Origin: Candidatus Zixiibacteriota bacterium
GTDB lineage: Bacteria; Zixibacteria; MSB-5A5; GN15; FEB-12
NCBI GenBank assembly: GCA_030591625.1
Contig: JAUVAR010000171.1
Location: 1 to 6,205 of the forward strand
DNA: 6,205 nucleotides
Direction: 5' to 3'
The stretch's first letter is position 1, and every line of letters starts with the position of its first letter. The position numbers and the translations under genes were made by a program. Positions 1 through 4,861 of the stretch are shown in pieces. The notes beneath the pieces were generated by a model that was given only the letters and a program-made list of their open reading frames with translations, was not told the DNA's origin and made no database searches.

Positions 1-330
1 ATAGTGGAAATCGATGCGAGACTAAGAATGTTGAATAAAGCATTCTCGTACGAAAACCTCAAAGTTGACGAAGATTACGTCAAGAATTGGACTCAGAACA
101 TCAAGGAATTGCTGCACACCAATCCTGTCCAGGCAAAGTCCGAAATATTGGGGTTGATCGGGAAGTTCTCTCTGAAGCCGAAGACGATTGAAGGAGAAAG
201 ATTCCTAGAAATAGAGGGTGAAACGTTACTCTCTGGCCTGCTTGAAGTAGCAACCGGCAAGACCAAGTTCAACTACAGTAATGTTTTGGGGGAGAGTTCC
301 AATATATGTAATACCGAGGGGCAGATTTGA
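1..330 (+). CDS. Serine recombinase, C-terminal fragment (5' end outside window)
   Basis: The frame is open from the first base, so this is the end of a longer gene, not a 108-residue protein starting at the GTG at position 4. The visible part resembles the C-terminal tail of resolvase/invertase-type serine recombinases: a helical stretch VDEDYVKNWTQNIKELL, a segment of the type NPVQAKSEILGLIGKFSLKP, then a short beta pattern (ERFLEIEGE) and a hydrophobic GLLEVATG. In that family this region follows the zinc-ribbon and coiled-coil parts and ends in an xLExxGD/E-like strand. The catalytic serine domain is not in the window. The gene ends in TGA at 328-330, 19 bases inside the oppositely oriented tRNA-His gene, so its final residues T-E-G-Q-I are encoded by antisense tRNA sequence. 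This suggests it belongs to an element integrated against the tRNA 3' end. Family assignment is by pattern only; it could be a decayed copy. Confidence 0.68.
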   Translation: MVEIDARLRMLNKAFSYENLKVDEDYVKNWTQNIKELLHTNPVQAKSEILGLIGKFSLKPKTIEGERFLEIEGETLLSGLLEVATGKTKFNYSNVLGESSNICNTEGQI

Positions 331-385
331 ACTGCCGACCCCCTGATCCACAATCAGGTGCTCTAACCAACTGAGCTACCTCGGC
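312..385 (-). tRNA. tRNA-His (anticodon GTG)
   Basis: The minus strand folds into a full 74-nt cloverleaf: acceptor GCCGAGG with CCTCGGT, D stem GCTC/GAGC with a loop containing GG, anticodon stem CCTGA/TCAGG with loop TTGTGGA (anticodon GTG at 349-351), variable loop GGGTC, and T stem GGCAG/CTGCC with loop TTCAAAT. CCA is not encoded: the bases after the discriminator A are TTA. Two things are odd for a bacterial histidine tRNA. The base before G1 is T, not the usual encoded G-1, and the discriminator is A73, not C73; the outermost acceptor pair is also G1:U72. No T-rich terminator is seen after the 3' end, where recombinase sequence begins at once. The 3' half overlaps the end of the recombinase gene on the other strand. 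Confidence 0.95.
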
Positions 386-396
386 ATCGGGCGATC

Positions 397-424
397 AAAA
401 TAGCAAAAATGAATTGTATGTCAA
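397..424 (-). promoter_or_regulatory. Sigma70-type promoter of tRNA-His
   Basis: On the minus strand a perfect -35 box TTGACA (419-424) is followed by a 16-bp spacer and a -10-like TATTTT (397-402). An 11-base stretch GATCGCCCGAT then leads to the tRNA 5' end. The GC-rich discriminator is typical of growth-rate-controlled stable RNA promoters. The -10 box is only a partial match, and the -35 is part of an inverted repeat. Confidence 0.6.
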
Positions 425-445
425 GTTCTCAATTTGAACCTGACA
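419..445. repeat. Inverted repeat overlapping the tRNA -35 box
   Basis: The arms TGTCAAGTTC (419-428) and GAACCTGACA (436-445) are complementary over 10 positions with one A/C mismatch, around a 7-base loop TCAATTT. The left arm contains the complement of the tRNA-His -35 box. It lies between the selenoprotein stop and the tRNA, so it could be a protein-binding operator or an RNA hairpin at the end of the selenoprotein transcript. No T-run follows directly on either strand, so it is not a clean intrinsic terminator. Confidence 0.6.
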
Positions 446-510
446 CATTCAATTACATTTTGTTAATAAATGATCTGTTTTTAATGATTAGAACTGATTT
501 AGTACAACTC

Positions 511-834
511 TTAGCATGAAAAACCACAAGATCCAGGGTCTTTTTCTCCAAGGGTTACCATAAATCCACCCGATCCAACCGATTGGGATGTATAATCAAT
601 TGTTATCGTACCGCGTCCAGATGCATATTCTTTCAAAGTTGTTGCGATATAAGCTGTCACACCATTTGATTCGATTTTTTCAAGTTCATCAATTGACTCT
701 TCCAGAGCCAAACCCAACTGGGGACCACCTCAGCCATGTCCCTGCAAGTAGATGACAAGATGAGTATCTTTGTTTGCTTCTGATTTCAAAGTCTCCAGAA
801 GGGAATCACGGGCTGTATCGGTAACTGTTAACAT
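511..834 (-). CDS. HesB/IscA-like selenoprotein with in-frame TGA (Sec35)
   Basis: Starting at ATG 834-832, the frame reads 107 residues to TAA at 511-513 with one internal TGA at 730-732. The TGA falls in GHG-U-GGPQLGLALEE, the place of the first conserved cysteine of IscA/HesB A-type proteins (GCSGxxYxxxxDE type), and at residue 35 as in E. coli IscA. Two further cysteines close the protein (SCGFSC, Cys103 and Cys107), resembling the C-terminal CxC iron-sulfur ligands of IscA but spaced differently. HesB-like selenoproteins with this layout are a known bacterial and archaeal group; their exact role is unclear, with iron-sulfur binding or redox chemistry likely in the cytoplasm. A Shine-Dalgarno-like AAGAGGA (844-850) supports the start, and a SECIS-like hairpin follows the TGA. 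An AT-rich TATAAA (871-876, minus strand) may be the -10 box, but no good -35 is seen. Calling a start at TTG 717 would lose the N-terminal third. Confidence 0.87.
693..732 (-). promoter_or_regulatory. Bacterial SECIS element with UGA codon
   Basis: Read on the minus strand, UGA (732-730) is followed after 26 nt by an apical loop GGA (703-701). The loop is closed by an 8-bp stem, TTGGCTCT (711-704) with AGAGTCAA (700-693), with one G:U pair. Known bacterial SECIS elements are hairpins just downstream of the UGA, roughly 16-37 nt from UGA to the loop, with a G among the first two loop bases. All of these fit. The hairpin lies inside the coding region, as it should in bacteria, where SelB reads it. 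Confidence 0.8.
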
Positions 835-843
835 TATGGCTAA

Positions 844-858
844 TCCTCTTAATTAAGA
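844..858 (-). promoter_or_regulatory. Ribosome binding site within a 12-bp palindrome
   Basis: AAGAGGA (850-844 on the minus strand) lies 9 nt before the selenoprotein ATG and decides that start. It overlaps a perfect 12-bp palindrome TCTTAATTAAGA (847-858), which could be an operator or a small occluding hairpin, or chance in AT-rich DNA. Confidence 0.45.
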
Positions 859-934
859 AGTACGTTTCGTTTTATATAAGATCGGTAAAGTCATAAAATG
901 ATTCAAATGAAATGTAATTAAGGCTATTTATCAT

Positions 935-964
935 AAAAAAACCCCAACCTAAGCAGTCGGGGCT
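935..964 (-). terminator. Intrinsic terminator after the dockerin gene
   Basis: On the minus strand an 8-bp stem CCCCGACT (962-955) with GGTTGGGG (949-942), including two G:T pairs, encloses the loop GCTTA and is followed at once by seven T (941-935). It lies 22 bases past the dockerin stop codon and separates that gene from the selenoprotein gene. Confidence 0.9.
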
Positions 965-986
965 TTGTTAATTTAAAGCACGATGC

Positions 987-1682
987 TTATAAGCAAGGCT
1001 CCGGAGGAGTGTACGAGATAAAGAGGTAGTCGATTAGTGCTGTCAGGTCACCAATATCAACCGTGCCTTCGCCGTCGCAATTTGCTTCTTCAAAACAAAC
1101 AGGAACAGTGTAACTTATAAAGAGATAGTCGATCAAGGCAGTAAGATCACCAATATCAACAATATTCTCAGCGTCATCGTCAACATTGCCGGTCATGCCA
1201 ACACAACATCCGCCACCACCAACAATAAATTCCTGCCAGAAACCATGGCTAACATCGTAGTTTGTAGATGAACCAATACCGGCTGCTGTTTGGCCGATAG
1301 TTCCACTTACAGAATAATTCGTTGAAGTTCCAGTCCCACCGCCTGAACCTATAACCTGCCATAAAATTTGTTCGCCGGTAAGCATTTGAGCCTTTGAGTT
1401 AGCACCTGATCTGAGTGCGTCAAGGGCGGACTGATAAACTTGATCGATTTCTGCCTTACTATCTATAGGAATGATAGCATTGTGTGTGGTTGTTGATTCG
1501 TCTTTTGAATCTTTATGATCGAGCTTACTCTTAGTAGTAGTTTTGACTTCCGTGCGTGTTGTATTGTTCGAGTTGGATTTGTTGGGAGCTGGATCACTTT
1601 TCTTGTCGCCGGACAAAGCACTGCCGGTCAGAAAGCAAACCACGACAAGTAATGTAGTGAGTCGTTTTAGAATATTATTCAT
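987..1682 (-). CDS. Secreted protein with C-terminal double dockerin type I domain
   Basis: The protein has 231 residues. Start ATG 1682-1680 is chosen because AAGGA (1695-1691) precedes it by 8 nt and it opens a signal peptide: MNNILKRLTT, then a hydrophobic LLVVVCFLTG core and likely cleavage near SALSG (21-25). Residues 26-70 are a low-complexity Lys/Asn/Thr/Ser linker. Residues 106-152 hold a Gly/Ser-rich motif ending GFW, with two STNYxVS units (119-125 and 139-145) around GTIGQTAAG; I do not recognise a function for it. Residues 163-225 are two dockerin calcium-loop/helix repeats (GNVDDDAENIVDIGDL and ANCDGEGTVDIGDL). Such domains classically bind cohesins, but in many non-cellulolytic bacteria they simply end exported proteins. 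No cohesin or enzyme domain is present here. It likely acts at the surface or outside the cell. It has its own promoter and terminator, so it can be expressed apart from the upstream fibre-like genes. Confidence 0.85.
   Translation of the reverse strand: MNNILKRLTTLLVVVCFLTGSALSGDKKSDPAPNKSNSNNTTRTEVKTTTKSKLDHKDSKDESTTTHNAIIPIDSKAEIDQVYQSALDALRSGANSKAQMLTGEQILWQVIGSGGGTGTSTNYSVSGTIGQTAAGIGSSTNYDVSHGFWQEFIVGGGGCCVGMTGNVDDDAENIVDIGDLTALIDYLFISYTVPVCFEEANCDGEGTVDIGDLTALIDYLFISYTPPEPCL
1008..1160 (-). repeat. Duplicated dockerin coding repeat
   Basis: Two segments (1107-1160 and 1008-1061) encode the identical 18 residues VDIGDLTALIDYLFISYT. At DNA level they differ at several third positions, so the protein identity is held by selection or an older duplication and not by a very recent copy. 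Each supplies the second half of a calcium-binding loop plus the following helix. Confidence 0.85.
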
Positions 1683-1708
1683 TTGAAGATTCCTTATATC
1701 TGATCCTA

Positions 1709-1736
1709 AATATACTGTTTTGTGGTAAAATGTCAA
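1709..1736 (-). promoter_or_regulatory. Sigma70-type promoter of the dockerin gene
   Basis: On the minus strand a perfect TTGACA (1736-1731), a 16-bp spacer and TATATT (1714-1709) give a near-consensus promoter. Transcription should begin near 1702, leaving a leader of about 20 nt that includes the AAGGA site. The potential TTG start at 1736 lies in the -35 box, so it cannot be used from this promoter. Confidence 0.72.
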
Positions 1737-1776
1737 TCTTTACCTCGCTTCTGGATCTGTATTAAGATGTAATCTG

Positions 1777-3249
1777 TCATCTTTTTTCATTCATAGATTG
1801 TTCGGCTTGAGCCTGCTGAGCCGATATCAGTTCAAGTTCAGCTTCCGCGGTTTCTGCACGAAGACGGGCAGCCCGGAGTTCAAGTTCACGCAGATCAACT
1901 TCGTATGCGGTCGTTACCGTACCATCGATATCTTCAATGCTGATAGCTTTGGCATCAGTAAATTCGTTTGGATCGGAGGTTGTCGTAATTACAGACCCGT
2001 AAGATGTGGGGTAGTAGGTAGCGAGGAGCCATCCTCTCGTCTTGGTTTCTGCTCCCGCTGCATTGGTCAAATAAGCCTCAGCCTCTAATCGAAAACTGTA
2101 TGTCCCGGCCGACTTAAAGTAGGTGCGAGTGTGTAGCACATTGTGGTAGTTGGTCCCCGCCCTAGAGTCTCCACCCCAGTACATTCCATGGCTGGAATAG
2201 TAACTGCCACCAGATGTTTCATCGATCTGACTTCTTCCGTAATTCCTGCCTGTAGTGCCATAAGTAATCCCGTTTATGTTACCGGACAAGTGGATATAGC
2301 CAGACGTAGGAATCGTAATTGTGACAATACAAACATCCTCCATCACACCGGTTCCCTGAGTTAACGGTACCCAATTAGTCCGTTTGACGGTTGCTATTCC
2401 AGGTTCATTCAAGATTTCTGTGCTTGAGATCGCATCATCCGGCAACTTTACAGATTCATCTCCTGCAATTCCCATGTTGAATTGTACATCGCGAGATGAA
2501 CCAGTAATTCCAAATGCAGGTTCTTCACTGCCACCAAAGTTACCATCTAAATAAAATCCAACATCTCCTGCGCTATTTCTCCGCAAGATCAAAACTCCGC
2601 CTCCTCCTCCATTTGGATCAGCTTCCATAGAAGCACTCCAGTGGCCAGTGGTAGCATTTATTAGCCCGATATAATGACTATTGGCGAATTCTCCGATATC
2701 CAGTGTACGGAACGGTCCGTATTGTGAGTAGCCATTTAGGTATCCAGTTGTAGTGTTGGCGGTTCCTAAATTCAACCCAGGGGAGCGAAGCGCTCCAGTC
2801 ATATCATCACCAGATTTTCTAACAAATGGATCACCCTCAACACTTAAAGCACTAACCGCGGTCTCTGCATGGAATGCATGTCCAACCGAAGTGAATTTAG
2901 TCCTCGGTATTAGTTCAGAGTCTGTACCAACTTTGACACCCAGCCACAGGTCAGCATTGTTCTGAAAGATTGAAGGTGAAAGGGCGACTGTGTCACCCAA
3001 GTTGTAGCTGAACAGACCACCGACGACATCGATCTGTCTGAATGATGAATTCCAGAGTGTCGTACCGCCTGCTTCAGAGTCATATATTCTGAATTGCAAT
3101 AGGTATTGACCATCAGCAACAGGTGCCCCTGCACCATCAGTCAGACTACCCTGGTAACTTATTGTTGTTGGTGCGGCGGCAAAAGCCACCGTGGCGAGCA
3201 AGAATATTGCGATTCCTGCCATGACTGAATTAACAAACTTAACTCTCAT
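1777..3249 (-). CDS. Exported fibre-like protein, paralogue 1 (tail-fibre-like middle, beta-sandwich C-terminal domain)
   Basis: The protein has 490 residues, starting at ATG 3249-3247 with AGGAG (3260-3256) 6 nt upstream. Residues 1-25 are a signal peptide (hydrophobic core GIAIFLLATVAFA, cleavage near AFA/AAP). Residues 29-130 form a conserved module, YQGSLTDGAGAPVADGQYLL through GLFSYNLGDT (78-87), LWLGVKVG and PRTKFTSVGHAFHA, common at the start of exported multidomain proteins. Residues 146-154 (SGDDMTGAL) match the GDxMTGxL motif of phage tail fibres. Residues 214-238 carry GGGGG and RRNSAGDVGFYLDGN, then LPDDAISSTEILNEPGIA (269-286). Residues 293-416 look like an all-beta sandwich with the sole cysteine (Cys307). 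Residues 448-490 are a charged, Glu/Ala/Leu-rich helix, probably a coiled coil. No LPxTG or lipobox is seen, so attachment is unknown. It is closely related to the next two genes upstream and is the most downstream of the three. Function is not recognised; adhesin or surface fibre is a guess. Confidence 0.85.
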   Translation of the reverse strand: MRVKFVNSVMAGIAIFLLATVAFAAAPTTISYQGSLTDGAGAPVADGQYLLQFRIYDSEAGGTTLWNSSFRQIDVVGGLFSYNLGDTVALSPSIFQNNADLWLGVKVGTDSELIPRTKFTSVGHAFHAETAVSALSVEGDPFVRKSGDDMTGALRSPGLNLGTANTTTGYLNGYSQYGPFRTLDIGEFANSHYIGLINATTGHWSASMEADPNGGGGGVLILRRNSAGDVGFYLDGNFGGSEEPAFGITGSSRDVQFNMGIAGDESVKLPDDAISSTEILNEPGIATVKRTNWVPLTQGTGVMEDVCIVTITIPTSGYIHLSGNINGITYGTTGRNYGRSQIDETSGGSYYSSHGMYWGGDSRAGTNYHNVLHTRTYFKSAGTYSFRLEAEAYLTNAAGAETKTRGWLLATYYPTSYGSVITTTSDPNEFTDAKAISIEDIDGTVTTAYEVDLRELELRAARLRAETAEAELELISAQQAQAEQSMNEKR

Positions 3250-3291
3250 TCCCGTCTCCTATTCATGTTACAAAAATTCTCTAATTAGTTT

Positions 3292-3324
3292 ATTTTTACA
3301 TTTCCGTGCAGCCTGTCCAGCACG
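3292..3324 (-). promoter_or_regulatory. Possible weak promoter and hairpin between paralogues 2 and 1
   Basis: In the 89-bp gap, TGGACA (3319-3314) stands 16 bp from AAAAAT (3297-3292), preceded by TG as in an extended -10. A 5-bp hairpin, CGTGC/GCACG (3305-3309 with 3320-3324), overlaps it. Neither is strong. There is no T-run, so the hairpin is not an intrinsic terminator, and read-through from the upstream paralogue is expected. Confidence 0.3.
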
Positions 3325-3338
3325 CTTTATAAGGAGTT

Positions 3339-4814
3339 CTATTGTTCTATTTGTCTTGCTGTCTGTTGGGTCTGTCCTTGCTGTGCTTTAATTAACTCAA
3401 GTTCAAGTCTCTCTGCTTCAACTCTGGCTCTAAGGGCTCTCGTTTCGAGTTCACGAAGGTCAACTTTGTATGTAGTTGTTACTGTTCCATCAATATCTTC
3501 CATATTAATAGACTTAGCATCAGTGAATTCATCAGGATTAGAAGTGGCAGATATTACCGACCCATAAGAAGTTGGTAAGTACGTTGCATTTAACCATCCA
3601 CGCACTCTAGTCATAGCACCAGCTGTATTACTGGAGTAAGCCTGAGCTTCAATGCGGAAAGTATATGTGCCTGCAGATTTATAATAAGTGCGGGTGTGTG
3701 AAGGAGTATGGTACATTGGTGGCGAGTAATTGTCCACACCCCAGTACAATCCATGGTATTGGTCGTATGTACCGCCTGGTATTTCATCTATCTGACTTCT
3801 GCCAAAGTTTGTTCCAATTGCTGAGCCTGTTAATCCATTGAGATTACCTGACAGGAATATATAACCCGTCGCAGGGATTGTGATTTCAACTGTGCAAATG
3901 TCCTCCATAGGATTATCACCCTGCGGGAGTGTTTGCCACTGATAAGACGAGTTCGTCGCAAGTCCCGGTTCATCAAGAATCTCTAAACTTGAAATAGCAT
4001 CGTCTGGCAAACTTACAGAACTGTTTCCTGCCGATGTTACATTAAAAAACACATTCCTATCATTTCCCAGAATCATTACAACAGGCTGTTGCGTATTGGC
4101 ATAGTTACCATCCACAATAAAACCTTCATCACCAGTACTGTTTCGATTTACTTGAAAATAGCCACCTCCACCAGTATTGGCGTCGGGTTGTATAGCTGAA
4201 AGATAATGACCGGTTGTAGAACTATAAAGGGAAAGACCATGTCCATTCACAACAGGTCCAATGCTGAAAGTTGGAAAGGTCCCAAAAGATGTGTAGCCTG
4301 TTAATCTCCCGTTGTAAGTGCCTGGTGAACCGAAAGTGAGTTCGGGGACCTGAAGATTTCCTGTCATTTCATCACCAGCTATCTCAACGTATTTATTTCC
4401 AATAACATTTAATGCTGTATCTGCTCGCAAAGCATGGAGTGCATATCCCGCAGAAGTTAGTTTTGTTCTTGGTGAAAGTTCGGAGTCTGTCCCAACTTTT
4501 ATACCAAGCCATAGGTCAGAATATTCTGAGAACAAAGAAGCAGGGAAGGGAATAGTATCACCCAGATTGTAAGAGAATAATCCATTTAAGACCTCGACCT
4601 GTCGGAACGATGAACTCCAAAGTTCAGTTCCACCGGTCGGGTTATCATATAATCTGAACTGTATAAGATAGGCTCCATTGGTTACAGGATTACTTTCAGA
4701 ATCTGATAGGCTGCCTTGGTATGTTATCAAAAGTGGTGTATCTGCAGAAACGAAAGTGGCAGATAATATTATTATGCTTCCCACCATAATTAAAATGTAA
4801 TGTTTGACGGTCAT
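3339..4814 (-). CDS. Exported fibre-like protein, paralogue 2
   Basis: The protein has 491 residues, starting at ATG 4814-4812 with AGGAG (4825-4821) 6 nt upstream. Residues 1-24 are a signal peptide (IILSATFVSA, cleavage before DTP). It aligns with paralogue 1 almost without gaps: YQGSLSD (32-38), GLFSYNLGDT (78-87), PRTKLTSAGYALHALRADTA (115-134), the tail-fibre-like AGDEMTGNL (146-154), GGGGYFQVNRNSTGDEGF (215-232), LPDDAISSLEILDEPGLA (269-286), one cysteine (Cys307, in MEDICTVEITIP), and the end motif TYKVDLRELETRA followed by a Gln/Glu/Arg-rich helix. Similarity is highest in the N-terminal module, the LPDDAISS segment and the C-terminal domain, and lowest around 155-213 and 239-264. The 47-bp gap to the upstream paralogue holds no promoter or terminator I can support, so the two are probably co-transcribed. 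The protein is likely exported and structural; its partner or ligand is unknown. Confidence 0.85.
   Translation of the reverse strand: MTVKHYILIMVGSIIILSATFVSADTPLLITYQGSLSDSESNPVTNGAYLIQFRLYDNPTGGTELWSSSFRQVEVLNGLFSYNLGDTIPFPASLFSEYSDLWLGIKVGTDSELSPRTKLTSAGYALHALRADTALNVIGNKYVEIAGDEMTGNLQVPELTFGSPGTYNGRLTGYTSFGTFPTFSIGPVVNGHGLSLYSSTTGHYLSAIQPDANTGGGGYFQVNRNSTGDEGFIVDGNYANTQQPVVMILGNDRNVFFNVTSAGNSSVSLPDDAISSLEILDEPGLATNSSYQWQTLPQGDNPMEDICTVEITIPATGYIFLSGNLNGLTGSAIGTNFGRSQIDEIPGGTYDQYHGLYWGVDNYSPPMYHTPSHTRTYYKSAGTYTFRIEAQAYSSNTAGAMTRVRGWLNATYLPTSYGSVISATSNPDEFTDAKSINMEDIDGTVTTTYKVDLRELETRALRARVEAERLELELIKAQQGQTQQTARQIEQ
4413..4481. repeat. Near-identical DNA block shared by paralogues 2 and 3, copy A
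   Basis: These 69 bases match 5927-5995 with only two differences (4430 and 4449), both at third codon positions. The block encodes the SPRTKLTSAGYALHALRADT part of the N-terminal module. The same region of paralogue 1 is much more diverged in DNA. Confidence 0.9.
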
Positions 4815-4861
4815 CTAAATCTCCTGTCATTTTAAAAAAACTAAATCATTGTCATTATTTA

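Noticed and set aside
511..717. A 68-residue gene starting at TTG 717
   Set aside because: The frame continues upstream through the TGA with strong IscA/HesB similarity, a better ATG start with a ribosome site at 844-850, and a SECIS hairpin, so the short version is a truncation artefact.
1625..1682. Lipoprotein signal in the dockerin protein (cysteine in VVVCFLTG)
   Set aside because: The cysteine sits inside the hydrophobic core without a lipobox (L-[AS]-[GA]-C) in front; signal peptidase I processing near SALSG is more likely.
1683..1736. An N-terminal extension of the dockerin protein to the TTG at 1736
   Set aside because: It overlaps the -35 and -10 boxes, has no ribosome site, and would bury the signal peptide 18 residues inside.
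1764..1787. Hairpin AAGATG/CATCTT followed by a T-run, as a plus-strand terminator
   Set aside because: The stem is only 6 AT-rich base pairs, overlaps the last codons of paralogue 1, and no plus-strand gene leads into it.
1777..1905. C-terminal helix of paralogue 1 as a peptidase S74 intramolecular chaperone of phage spikes
   Set aside because: The fibre context suggested it, but the S74 catalytic Ser/Lys pattern is not visible, and the tail is a plain charged helix after a beta domain.
1798..2088. Plus-strand open frames at 1798-2088, 2143-2364, 2753-2965, 3191-3391, 5042-5299, 5421-5645 and 5572-5808, and a minus-strand frame at 2910-3137
   Set aside because: They lie within the well-supported minus-strand genes in other frames, have no ribosome sites or recognisable domains, and their translations look like random composition.
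3305..3324. Hairpin CGTGC/GCACG as a terminator of paralogue 2
   Set aside because: The stem is 5 bp with an open 10-base loop and no T-run on the minus strand.
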